From an uncultured Burkholderiales bacterium (GTDB lineage: Bacteria; Pseudomonadota; Gammaproteobacteria; Burkholderiales; Burkholderiaceae_C): a DNA stretch of 64,000 nt. Below the pieces are notes generated by a model. That model did no database searches. It was given only the letters and a program-made list of their open reading frames with translations, and was not told the origin of the DNA. The stretch is taken from contig CAITYM010000030.1 in assembly GCA_903896615.1 (NCBI GenBank), positions 1-64,000 on the forward strand, read 5' to 3'. The translations under genes were made by a program, and so were the position numbers. Shown piece by piece: positions 18,580 to 28,155 of the stretch; the stretch's first letter is position 1, and every line of letters starts with the position of its first letter.

Positions 18580-19452
18580 TCAAGCATTTACATTTAAAAA
18601 CCCCCCTGAAGACTGCATACTTTTCATATTAGATTCAAAATTCTCTAGGAATGAAATCAAGGAGGAGGATCCACCACTGCCGCCTTGGGAATTAATTAAT
18701 TTATCGTAACTAGCTTGCAATTCAGAGACATTAGGATCATTTGTAGCACTTGAATTGCTATTTGAAGTAGTTCCTGTCGTGTTTATAGCCGAAGCAGCTC
18801 CAGGATCTTTAGCTAACTGCATAATGAGGCCTTGCAATCCACTAGACATCTGATTTGAACTTGTGGCTACATAAGGATTTTGTTTGCTTGTATTTGTATT
18901 TGTATTTGTACTCGTTGAACCCGATGAGGAAATTGAACTTTGTGCTTTCAAGGTCGTAAGTAAACTGTTCAAAAAATTGTCCATATTCTGCGCGATTTCC
19001 TGCGCAGGGCTTACCATCCCAGAAGCAGACGGTGAGGTAATTCCAGCCAAGCTTGTTGCACTACCTGAATCCACGCCTGTCAACGAGAGTGCACTAAATA
19101 ATGAATCATTCAGTCCTGAGCTATTTGCCCCAGAGGTACTATCCCCAAACAATGTATTGGTGGTAGAGCCCTGATTTTGCAGCGTTTGCAAAGCACTTGT
19201 AATTTGTTGTGCCTGCAAAACATTGCCCCCATTGATTGCGTTCCCTAGTTGCCCCATTAAAGTTTGCGTTGTTGCATCCGTATTCACAGATGAGGAATTT
19301 TGAGACAATGAGGAAAAAATGTTTTTAGCGCCCAGTAAGTCTCCCCCGCTAAGGGCTGTACCTAAGGTTTGTAGACTAGCATTACTCGAAGTCGAATTTG
19401 TTAGGACGGCATTTTGACTAAGCAAATTTGTATTTAACGAACTAATACTCAT
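18580..19452 (-). CDS. Ser/Asn/Thr-rich low-complexity protein of unknown function with duplicated LGxA-GG-L-A motif
   Basis: 290 aa intact ORF; repeats LGTALSGGDLLGAKNIFSSL and LGNAINGGNVLQAQQITSAL. Confidence 0.75.
   Translation of the reverse strand: MSISSLNTNLLSQNAVLTNSTSSNASLQTLGTALSGGDLLGAKNIFSSLSQNSSSVNTDATTQTLMGQLGNAINGGNVLQAQQITSALQTLQNQGSTTNTLFGDSTSGANSSGLNDSLFSALSLTGVDSGSATSLAGITSPSASGMVSPAQEIAQNMDNFLNSLLTTLKAQSSISSSGSTSTNTNTNTSKQNPYVATSSNQMSSGLQGLIMQLAKDPGAASAINTTGTTSNSNSSATNDPNVSELQASYDKLINSQGGSGGSSSLISFLENFESNMKSMQSSGGFLNVNA
18887..18910. repeat. Hexanucleotide microsatellite (TTTGTA)n
   Basis: cTTGTA TTTGTA TTTGTA TTTGTA inside the S/N-rich ORF encoding (Thr-Asn)n. Confidence 0.8.
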
Positions 19453-19690
19453 AATATCAAGCGCTCAGGGGCGTTTCTGAAAAAAGAATACTTTTGACAC
19501 GCATAAAACGTGCCCTCCCCTCACTTGAGCATTTTGTAGGGATAATCCAAAAATAGCGGCAATATTTAAGGCCTAAATGATTCAAAAATGAACAATTAAG
19601 CAACTTTTTATCAATCTGAAAAAGAAAATTCCCGATACACCGGCAAGAAGTTGCCGAGATGGGTGAATAAGTAAAACCTAGGACAATCTA

Positions 19691-20335
19691 TCACATGGGC
19701 GGCTTAAAACCATCTCGCCCAACCATTATTCTTAAGGCAGTGGGTTTACCGTCCCTATCCGTAGCCATGACAACAGCATTGGCTCCTGGGACCAATAAAC
19801 CAGCATCGCCAGGCCTATAGGTGACGATGGGAACGTTGTCCGGGACTAAAACATTTTTCTCTCCGCCCTTGTATTTCAAATGTAGCTCTCTTGACTTACC
19901 AACACGAATCAATTCATCAACGCTGGCGTTGGTCATCGTACTTCCTGGAACACTATCCCAGGCCCTATGGCCCTCTCCCGTACCGCGCATCGACTCCGGA
20001 AAAACGTGAACTTCAAGAGCAACGAGATGTCCATTTTTATCAGCTAACGCAGCTGTTCCAATAAAAGAATTTTGCTCAATTTTTTCAATCTCAATTGGAT
20101 AGACTTCCTGAATAATTAATTGCTGATCCAAAGAAATTGAGATGAGTTCTCCCCCTCTTTCCCTAAAGAGCATAGAGTGCAAATCTGCCTGCACAATTGT
20201 TCCGCGAAGACGAACCATTTGAGGCAATTGATTTGTGACAGAATTTTGAGCAAATGCTGTAACTAATATAGAACAAAGAGCAAATAGTCCAGTAATGAAA
20301 CATCTATTACATTTATACATATTGGAAGAAATCAT
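19691..20335 (-). CDS. Exported protein of unknown function
   Basis: Signal peptide ending TAFAQ; VRLRGTIVQADLHSMLFRERGGELISISL and EVHVFPESMRGTGEGHRAWD. Confidence 0.7.
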   Translation of the reverse strand: MISSNMYKCNRCFITGLFALCSILVTAFAQNSVTNQLPQMVRLRGTIVQADLHSMLFRERGGELISISLDQQLIIQEVYPIEIEKIEQNSFIGTAALADKNGHLVALEVHVFPESMRGTGEGHRAWDSVPGSTMTNASVDELIRVGKSRELHLKYKGGEKNVLVPDNVPIVTYRPGDAGLLVPGANAVVMATDRDGKPTALRIMVGRDGFKPPM

Positions 20336-20373
20336 AAGAAATTGAATAACTTGAAATTTGCAATAATCCTACT

Positions 20374-21099
20374 TTAGATTGTAGTAACAGATAATTTACC
20401 ATTTACACCGTGATTAGTGATAAGTTGCGCAACAAGGCCTGAACTTACAGAATCCACAGTAAATTGATTTAAAAATTGGGATGCTTCAAGATTTCCCTTT
20501 TTAGTTGCAATCGCCTGCTGTACCGTCATAAAATGACCATCCAAGAGCTTGTAATCGGGATATCTTTGCAAATCAGTAATCAAGCCTGGCCTTAGTCCCG
20601 CGAGAGCATCTAACTTTTTACTTATAAACAACTCAAGAGAAGCCTCGAGACTATCGGCTTTTATTAATTTAGCATTTTTTATATTGCGCTGCATCCACAA
20701 CCCATAGGCACTTACTCCAAAAACCGCAATGTGAACATCCGGACTATCTACATCACTTACGCAGCTGAACCTAGAGTCTTTTGACACCAAATATGTAGCC
20801 TCAATCTCAACATAGGCTGGCGCAAAGTCAATTCGCTCTGCACGAGCAGGATCAGAGCCAACCAATACAATACCGCACTCTCCGGAAGCTGCGGCATCGA
20901 CCGCCTCATTTTGATTATTGAAAGGCTTTAGAACCAATTTCACGCCTAATTTATTTGCAAGGCATTGAGCCATATCCGGTGAAACACCAGATGGTCCTCC
21001 TTCTGGATTTTTTCCAGTCACTAGCAAAAAATTGCCAGTGTATATGGCCGCATTTAAAACCCCTTTTGGCGCAAGTTGTTGAAGTACTTTGGTATCCAT
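20374..21099 (-). CDS. Amino-acid-type solute-binding protein fold (SBP_bac_3) without signal peptide
   Basis: GVLNAAIYTGNFLLVTGKNPEGGPSGVSPDMAQCLANKLGVKLVLKPF; in-frame TGA three codons upstream of ATG excludes a longer N-terminus. Confidence 0.75.
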   Translation of the reverse strand: MDTKVLQQLAPKGVLNAAIYTGNFLLVTGKNPEGGPSGVSPDMAQCLANKLGVKLVLKPFNNQNEAVDAAASGECGIVLVGSDPARAERIDFAPAYVEIEATYLVSKDSRFSCVSDVDSPDVHIAVFGVSAYGLWMQRNIKNAKLIKADSLEASLELFISKKLDALAGLRPGLITDLQRYPDYKLLDGHFMTVQQAIATKKGNLEASQFLNQFTVDSVSSGLVAQLITNHGVNGKLSVTTI

Positions 21100-21300
21100 G
21101 TTAGTTCAAATAAGGTTTATTAAAAAGGTTTACTATATGTCAAAACCACATCAAAATGAATTGGTGAATTGATCTTATAAATGATTGAATAAAAGAATCG
21201 TAGGCAATGAGTCCGCGGCAGGTAATTCTCAACAATCTATCGTCGTAAGTGCTTGGTAAAAAATATCCCGGCAAAAGGTGTACTACCCATATAAAGGCTA

Positions 21301-21741
21301 TTAACGAATAAATTTGCAATCAAATTTTTCAATTTTATTTAGCGTATATTTATATGAAAATAACTGACTCGTTCGAGTGTTAAGTTCAAAGATATTTTCG
21401 TAAGACAAACCTTGAAAAGTGAACTTCATGAACTCGCGGTAAGAGTAAAAACTTCCTACTATGTTATAGGGAACGTGACCTATATCGCTTCCGTCCTCTT
21501 TTGATCCTACAAAGACCCACCCATCATAGAATAAATAAGTATTTTGCGGACATTTCCATAACTTACCCTTTGACATAGCAATATTCAAAATACTTTGCAT
21601 CGCCTCCTTATTGTCTTGCTGAATAGAGTTATAAATTTGTCTGTCACGATCTGTACTTTGGTACATCCTATCTGCGTCCTGTGCATTACTCATTGAGTAT
21701 TGCACCATCAATATCAATAATATGAATCGAAATATAAGCAT
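21301..21741 (-). CDS. Small exported protein of unknown function
   Basis: Signal peptide MLIFRFILLILMVQYSMSNAQD; start at 21741 avoids overlap with the MORN gene. Confidence 0.6.
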   Translation of the reverse strand: MLIFRFILLILMVQYSMSNAQDADRMYQSTDRDRQIYNSIQQDNKEAMQSILNIAMSKGKLWKCPQNTYLFYDGWVFVGSKEDGSDIGHVPYNIVGSFYSYREFMKFTFQGLSYENIFELNTRTSQLFSYKYTLNKIEKFDCKFIR

Positions 21742-21748
21742 ACGGAAT

Positions 21749-22300
21749 TCACTTTTCTTCCCTTGCAGACTCACCCGTCTTAAAGGTCTTCACGAGCACG
21801 CCTGCTCGCCAAAATCCTTCACGTATTAAGGTTCCATCCTTTGTATATTCACTCCCTGCGCCATCTCTTACGCCCATTTCAAACACGCCCACAAACCTAG
21901 TCCCATCTTTGTTTCGCATTTCACCGTGACCATGTGGACGACCTTCAAAGAAATCCCCCTCATAACTTTGGCCAATGAAATGCGGTCCGTTATATTCACG
22001 CCTAATTCCCCGGCACTCCGTCCAACGCACTTTACTGTAACTTCCCCTGCATGCTGGCAATTGCTTTTGAGAGCCGGAGCCAGTTACTTCTTTGGTTGAC
22101 TCAGCCCCTCCTTCTTTAGGTGGCTCCTTTTGAACATCAGTTTGATTGCCGTTTTTACCTGCTTCTTTAAGTTGAGGAGCCTGAGCAACTGAGCGAGTAC
22201 TTTCGCCAGGGCTATCTTCTTTTGCATAACTCGGTGTAAGAAACTGAAAATTGGCTACGAAAAATCCACAGATCAAAACAGTTCGGTTCTTAAATTTCAT
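21749..22300 (-). CDS. Exported MORN-repeat protein
   Basis: YEGDFFEGRPHGHGEMRNKDGTRFVGVFEMGVRDGAGSEYTKDG repeats; signal peptide from ATG 22300. Confidence 0.75.
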   Translation of the reverse strand: MKFKNRTVLICGFFVANFQFLTPSYAKEDSPGESTRSVAQAPQLKEAGKNGNQTDVQKEPPKEGGAESTKEVTGSGSQKQLPACRGSYSKVRWTECRGIRREYNGPHFIGQSYEGDFFEGRPHGHGEMRNKDGTRFVGVFEMGVRDGAGSEYTKDGTLIREGFWRAGVLVKTFKTGESAREEK

Positions 22301-22322
22301 ATTAATATTTTCTATAAAGGAT

Positions 22323-22802
22323 TTAGTGTTTATCTGAGCCATTTGTACCAAAGTATGCATACTTTTGATGGCAAGCCTCACAAGCAGCGTCTATTGCGGT
22401 CCCGGTATCAAAAACAGCTTGGACGTCCTTCGCCTGTACTGCGGATAATGTCTTCTTCGCCTCCAGACCCAAAGCACGAGCGTATGTATTCCAGGCTCCA
22501 TTATCTTTGGCACGTTGATCTATCATAAGAAGGTTGGAGGCCTCCATCAATGTAGCAGCACTGTTGCGCAACTCATCCCAATCTGCTTGTGAATGTGGAG
22601 CCACCATTTTCTCCCCCTTCAAGGTGCTATACCAGGCTACAGAATCCCAAATTCGATCAGCAGCAGGGTCAATTACCCACTGCATCAATTCCGAGATGCT
22701 AAGGTACGGGATGTAGGGCGAAGGCTCCTTTTTAGTGCAAGAAACTAACAAAAAAGATAGAAGCAAGGTAATTACAAATTTAATTTTCAACTTAAATCTC
22801 AT
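22323..22802 (-). CDS. Lipoprotein c-type cytochrome (single haem)
   Basis: Lipobox LLVSC; CEACH haem motif near C-terminus. Confidence 0.75.
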   Translation of the reverse strand: MRFKLKIKFVITLLLSFLLVSCTKKEPSPYIPYLSISELMQWVIDPAADRIWDSVAWYSTLKGEKMVAPHSQADWDELRNSAATLMEASNLLMIDQRAKDNGAWNTYARALGLEAKKTLSAVQAKDVQAVFDTGTAIDAACEACHQKYAYFGTNGSDKH

Positions 22803-22986
22803 TTTAAAATTTTAAATTCAGTCAGTTAATCACTTATCCGACATACGGGTATGGGAAGTTAGTCCAAACCCCTCGTTTTATAATAATTGCTTGGGCAAAT
22901 TCAAGGGCAAATGCTTATTTTAAGCCTCTTTAGTAGTTCCTCTAATTTATGGATTTGCTACCTTTTCTATCAAATAATTGAACATA

Positions 22987-24018
22987 ATGAAGACTGTTAT
23001 CAATACCCTATCTCAACACATGAAACATAAATTTTATGCGTCTTTATACATATCCTTGTTGACTGCCTTGACACTGAATACAGCAGTAGCTGAAGAAAAA
23101 GGGACTACTGAAAAATTCGTCTTTATGACGAATTGGTTTCCAGAGGCTGAGCACGGCGGTTTTTACCAAGCCCTAGCCACAGGCCTTTATACCAAGTACG
23201 GTCTCGATGTAACCATAAAAATGGGGGGACCAAGCGTGAATGTCATTCAGCTCATGGCAGCTGGACAAGCAGACTGCGTCATGGGGGGCAGTGATCTACA
23301 AATGATCCAAGTTAGGGAGGCCGGTGTGCCCGTAGTAAATGTGGCAGCAATTTTTCAAAAAGATCCCCAGGTCATCATTACCCACGATGATGTTACCAAT
23401 TTGAACCAATTAAAATCAAAAACTCTGCTAATTGTTCCTTTTGCCAGGCAAGGTTTTTGGCCTTGGATGAAAGCCACATTCGATCTAAAGGACGAACAAA
23501 CAAGGCCGTACACTTTTAATATTCAACCTTTTATAGCTGATAAAAACGTAGCGCAACAAGGATACTTGACCTCAGAACCCTATTCAATTCAAAAGGCTGG
23601 TGCGAAAGCGAATGTATTCCTACTGAGTGACCTTGGATATCCCGCCTATTCCACCACAATTACATGTTTAGACAAGACTCTATCAATTAGAAAGGCCGCT
23701 GTAGCTGCTTTTGTTAAAGGATCAGTCGAAGGTTGGAAAAATTATTTGATTAACCCAACACCTGGAAACGTTTTGATCAAAAAAGAAAACCCAGATATGA
23801 CAGACGATCAACTAGGCTACAGTGTTGCAAAATTAAAAGAAAAGGGTATTATCACTAGTGGTGATGCAAGCAAACTAGGAATTGGTACCATCACACCTCA
23901 ACGAGCCAAATCAAGCTTTGATATGATGGTTAATTACAAAATTATTGATCCGAATAAAGTAAAACTATCAGACACATATACGACTGAGTTCATCAAAGAT
24001 CTGCACGTACTGCCTTAA
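22987..24018 (+). CDS. ABC transporter substrate-binding protein (NMT1/THI5-like)
   Basis: TNWFPEAEHGGFYQALATGLYTKYGLDVTIKMGGPSVNVIQLMAAGQADCVMGG. Confidence 0.85.
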   Translation: MKTVINTLSQHMKHKFYASLYISLLTALTLNTAVAEEKGTTEKFVFMTNWFPEAEHGGFYQALATGLYTKYGLDVTIKMGGPSVNVIQLMAAGQADCVMGGSDLQMIQVREAGVPVVNVAAIFQKDPQVIITHDDVTNLNQLKSKTLLIVPFARQGFWPWMKATFDLKDEQTRPYTFNIQPFIADKNVAQQGYLTSEPYSIQKAGAKANVFLLSDLGYPAYSTTITCLDKTLSIRKAAVAAFVKGSVEGWKNYLINPTPGNVLIKKENPDMTDDQLGYSVAKLKEKGIITSGDASKLGIGTITPQRAKSSFDMMVNYKIIDPNKVKLSDTYTTEFIKDLHVLP

Positions 24019-24078
24019 AAAATATACGACAAAGTAGCACAAAACTCGCAACACAAAATTACTGCCAACACCATCTCC

Positions 24079-24912
24079 ATGAAAATGGCCTCCCCCCTAG
24101 AATCAAGCTCGTGCGAAACCGCTGTTCAAGTAACGGCTGCTAGCAAAAAATACCCAAACGGAACGCAAGCATTACTACCCGTTACATTAAGCATTAAGCA
24201 AGGGGAATTTGTGAGCTTACTGGGGCCATCTGGTTGCGGCAAAAGCACGCTCTTGAAAATGATCGCTGGGTTGACCGCACCAACCAATGGATCAATTGAC
24301 CTTTGGCCTCGTCAGACAAGAAACTTAAATCACGAAAACACAACGCAGCCTGAAATAAACAAATCAGCCCCTAGATTATCATTTGTATTCCAATCACCAA
24401 CTCTTATGCCTTGGGCAACGGTTAGAGCAAACACTCGACTACCTTTAGATCTTGCAGGTGTATCTAAAGATGAGGGCAATTCACGCGTAGATAAGGTTTT
24501 GCAAAGTGTAGGTCTATTTGATTTTGCAGACTATCTTCCAAGGGCTTTATCAGGAGGCATGCAGATGCGAGTTTCTATTGCGAGGGGCTTAGTTACTGAG
24601 CCATCCATACTTTTAATGGATGAACCTTTTGGCGCTTTAGATGAGATTACCCGCCACAAACTTGATGCAGATCTGTTGATGCTTTGGCAAAAGAAGAATT
24701 TAACTATTATTTTTGTTACTCACTCTATTCATGAGGCAGTTTACTTATCTAGTAAAGTCATAATGATGGCAGCTCGGCCAGGAAGGATAACAGAGGAGAT
24801 CGTTATAGATCAGCCGTACCCCCGAAATCCAGAATTCATGGTCACCTCTGAGTTTGCGAGGTACGCCGGACTTTTGCAGCGTAGCCTGCTCAACGCAAGT
24901 CAAACCAATTAA
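24079..24912 (+). CDS. ABC transporter ATP-binding protein (SsuB/TauB/NrtD type)
   Basis: GPSGCGKST, LSGGMQMRVSIARGL, LLMDEPFGALDEITR. Confidence 0.9.
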   Translation: MKMASPLESSSCETAVQVTAASKKYPNGTQALLPVTLSIKQGEFVSLLGPSGCGKSTLLKMIAGLTAPTNGSIDLWPRQTRNLNHENTTQPEINKSAPRLSFVFQSPTLMPWATVRANTRLPLDLAGVSKDEGNSRVDKVLQSVGLFDFADYLPRALSGGMQMRVSIARGLVTEPSILLMDEPFGALDEITRHKLDADLLMLWQKKNLTIIFVTHSIHEAVYLSSKVIMMAARPGRITEEIVIDQPYPRNPEFMVTSEFARYAGLLQRSLLNASQTN

Positions 24913-24915
24913 CGC

Positions 24916-25728
24916 ATGAATTACGCCCGCCAAGATTCAAAACCAACCAGCATAGTCCAAACCCTGCTGGTTCCGATTATTTTGGGGTTAGTTTTATTAG
25001 CTACTTGGCAGGGTTTTGTAGAGTATTTTGATATTGCCCCCTACCTATTACCCAGTCCTATCTTGGTTTTTAAGACCCTTATTACAGATTGGAAGTTACT
25101 TGGCTCGGCTTTGAAGGTGACGCTTGAGATAACTTTAATATCTTTTATAGTGGCGACAATAGTAGGTGTCACCATTTCTTTTCTTTTCATCCAAAGTCGA
25201 ATCTTAGAGAGAGCGTTGTTCCCGTACGCGGTTCTTCTTCAAGTAACACCGATCGTTGCAGTTGCACCGCTTATCATTATTTGGGTTAAAGATACGACAC
25301 TTTCGTTGGTACTTTGCGCGTCATTGGTTGCGCTTTTTCCGATAATAAGTAACACTACATTAGGTCTCAAAAGTGTAGATCATGATTTAATGAGCTTTTT
25401 TAATCTTCACAAAGCAACTCGACTTCAAATACTTCTGAGACTTAGAGTACCTAGCGCATTACCTTATTTTTTTGGAGGACTTCGGATTTCTAGCGGACTG
25501 GCACTCATTGGAGCCGTCGTAGCTGAATTTGTGGCGGGTACCGGCGGTAGCGGGTCTGGATTAGCCTATCAAATACTTCAATCTGGGTTTCAATTGAATA
25601 TTCCCAGAATGTTTGCAGCACTCATATTGATATCCATTCTTGGGATTGCGCTTTTCACATTAATGAGCTGGATTTCTAGCGCGGCTTTACGCGGATGGCA
25701 CTCCAGTGAGTCTGCGCATGAGACCTAA
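24916..25728 (+). CDS. ABC transporter permease (BPD_transp_1; SsuC/TauC type)
   Basis: Polytopic; VPSALPYFFGGLRISSGLALIGAVVAEFVAG (EAA loop). Confidence 0.88.
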   Translation: MNYARQDSKPTSIVQTLLVPIILGLVLLATWQGFVEYFDIAPYLLPSPILVFKTLITDWKLLGSALKVTLEITLISFIVATIVGVTISFLFIQSRILERALFPYAVLLQVTPIVAVAPLIIIWVKDTTLSLVLCASLVALFPIISNTTLGLKSVDHDLMSFFNLHKATRLQILLRLRVPSALPYFFGGLRISSGLALIGAVVAEFVAGTGGSGSGLAYQILQSGFQLNIPRMFAALILISILGIALFTLMSWISSAALRGWHSSESAHET

Positions 25729-25777
25729 ACGCCTCTAAAAGACACTAAGCGAGAGTGCGACAACATTTTGAATTCAC

Positions 25778-25801
25778 ATAAATGACAAAAATGTCATTTA
25801 T
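25778..25801. repeat. Perfect inverted repeat ATAAATGACA-AAAA-TGTCATTTAT
   Basis: 10-bp arms with 4-nt spacer, about 105 bp upstream of the response regulator ATG. Confidence 0.85.
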
Positions 25802-25906
25802 ACGGTGGAAAATAATAATCAAACTACAGTCTAATTCTAATAACTGAATAATTAAAAAATTCCGCCTTAGTAATTAGAATACATCAACAACTATATTAAG
25901 AATCAC

Positions 25907-26596
25907 ATGACTCGCGTATTACTAGTTGAAGATGAACAAAAAATAGCTGATTTTGTTATCCAGGGCCTAGAAAGTGAAGGCTACCAGGCAACCCATAAAA
26001 TCGACGGATTAGCGGGGCTGGACACTGCTTTAAACGCAAGCTTTGATTTGATCTTACTAGACATCATGTTGCCCGGAAAGTCCGGTACGGAAATTGTTCA
26101 AATCATAAGAGAAAAAGAAATCAAAACTCCAGTCATTATGTTGACCGCAAAATCCGAACTCAGCGACAAGTTATTGGGATTTAGTTTGGGGGCGGATGAT
26201 TACCTTGCAAAGCCATTTTTTATGGAAGAATTAATTGCAAGGTGCAAAGCACTTTTAAATAGAAATAAAAATATAAACACTGACGTTATCACAGTTGGTG
26301 AGTTGACTCTTGATAAAGTTACACGCCGTGTTAACTGGCGAGGACGATCGATGATCCTGAGTCAACGTGAATTTACACTACTTGAATATTTAATGCGCTC
26401 CCCAGGTAATGTATTCACAAGGCAGCAAATTATGCAATTTGTTTGGGGAATTGACTTTAATACTCAAACAAATATCGTAGATGTGTGCATCCAAAGAATA
26501 AGACGAAAATTAATTAACACAGAGAAGAACGAGTTGAGCGAATTCCCTATTGAATCAATAAGAGGGATTGGCTACAAAATCAAAAAGAGTGATTAA
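25907..26596 (+). CDS. Two-component response regulator, OmpR/PhoB family
   Basis: Receiver VLLVEDEQKIADF...DLILLDIMLPGKSG and winged-helix C-terminus. Confidence 0.92.
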   Translation: MTRVLLVEDEQKIADFVIQGLESEGYQATHKIDGLAGLDTALNASFDLILLDIMLPGKSGTEIVQIIREKEIKTPVIMLTAKSELSDKLLGFSLGADDYLAKPFFMEELIARCKALLNRNKNINTDVITVGELTLDKVTRRVNWRGRSMILSQREFTLLEYLMRSPGNVFTRQQIMQFVWGIDFNTQTNIVDVCIQRIRRKLINTEKNELSEFPIESIRGIGYKIKKSD

Positions 26597-27975
26597 TGAA
26601 TAAGTCATTCAAGCTACACATTGTTTTACAGCTAATTCTACTTTTCTGTATTTATCTACTCGCCAACCGTATATTTGCACAATTCCTTGCTTTTGAATTT
26701 ATTGAACAAAAAGTAAACTTAGAGCTTTCCGCTCTAATCGAGGACGAGCAAACTTTTCTCACTGACACCATTAACTCTAAAACAAGTTTCTTCTATAACA
26801 GGAAATTTAATTCACTTATTAAATGTTCAGTCAAACATCATTTAAATAATGTACTTTGTGTGTATTTTGAAAAAAAACCTATTGACTGGACCAAAGGCAC
26901 TGAATCAAATTCGAATTCTATAAAATTTGGCAAGTACTTGATCAACGGAACAAGCTGGAAAATCGTTGGTATGAAAAATAAAACAGGAGATTATTTTTTA
27001 GCTATTGAAGAATCTGAAATAAACTCAATGCTTGAGCAAACTTGGGAGTTACGAGACTATGTACAAAGTCGGATTTTGCCATTAATGATAGGGTTGTTAA
27101 TTATTTTTAGCTTTTATCTATCTACTCGTATCGTCAATATTATTAACAAGATCAAAGTATTGGTAATTAATACAGATATCAAAAATCTTAGTTTAAGCCA
27201 GCACTTACCCAGTACATTCAATGAGTTTCAGCCTTTTATTGAAGTTTTCAATGACCTAAGAAAACGTCTTAAAGCCAGTTTCGATCAATCCTCTCGATTC
27301 TCATCTGAGGCTTCTCATGAACTCAAAACACCTCTTACGATATTGAGAGGTTATGCAGAGCGAGGGGTAAAAATATCCAAGGAAGGCTCTAACCAACAGA
27401 TTCAATTTGTTTTAATGGGGGAGGAAATTGATCGATTAATTAACATCACAGACAAACTGTTAATCCTTGCCCGCTCTGACGCAGGCCGGCTAGAAATCAT
27501 TCCTTGCATTGTCAATTTAACAGATACCCTTGAACAACTGGCCTTAGACGCAGAAACGATCAATGCAGATCTACGCATTTCCAAAAATATCCAAAAAAAG
27601 GTTTTTTGGGAGTGCGATGATCAACTCATTCACCAACTTATCTATAACCTCTATTCGAATGCTTCAAAATATAATATTCCGGGAGGGTGGATTCACTTCG
27701 TTTTAAGTGAAACACAGGGCACAATAACAATTGAGATTCTTAACTCATCTAATAACGTGCCAAGTGATCTTCCCAAAAAGGCTTTTGATCGATTCTATCG
27801 AGGCGACGAATCTCATACGCGAAAGATTGAGGGGAACGGACTCGGATTAAGTCTTTGCCAAGAAATCACTAAGATACACGGCGGCGAATTAACACTAGAG
27901 GTAAATGCTCACCACCATGTAAGTGCAAAATTTAGGGTGAAGAATAACAAATCTAATTCCCTATTGAAAATCTAA
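26596..27975 (+). CDS. Sensor histidine kinase
   Basis: HisKA SSEASHELKTPLTILRGYAE; HATPase FDRFYRGDESHTRKIEGNGLGLSLCQEI; ATG overlaps the regulator stop (TAATG). Confidence 0.92.
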   Translation: MNKSFKLHIVLQLILLFCIYLLANRIFAQFLAFEFIEQKVNLELSALIEDEQTFLTDTINSKTSFFYNRKFNSLIKCSVKHHLNNVLCVYFEKKPIDWTKGTESNSNSIKFGKYLINGTSWKIVGMKNKTGDYFLAIEESEINSMLEQTWELRDYVQSRILPLMIGLLIIFSFYLSTRIVNIINKIKVLVINTDIKNLSLSQHLPSTFNEFQPFIEVFNDLRKRLKASFDQSSRFSSEASHELKTPLTILRGYAERGVKISKEGSNQQIQFVLMGEEIDRLINITDKLLILARSDAGRLEIIPCIVNLTDTLEQLALDAETINADLRISKNIQKKVFWECDDQLIHQLIYNLYSNASKYNIPGGWIHFVLSETQGTITIEILNSSNNVPSDLPKKAFDRFYRGDESHTRKIEGNGLGLSLCQEITKIHGGELTLEVNAHHHVSAKFRVKNNKSNSLLKI

Positions 27976-28155
27976 ATCTAAATTTGAACCCAAACCTATA
28001 TCCGTAGCCAACCTATACCTAAACTTTTCTACGTTACGATCGCTTTTTAAACACAATAAAGCCCAATAGTCATACGTCAGAAAATTCAAATGAACACAAA
28101 ACCCACGCTCACACGGTCAATTAGTTTCAATTGAAGACATGCTATATTCTGCGAA

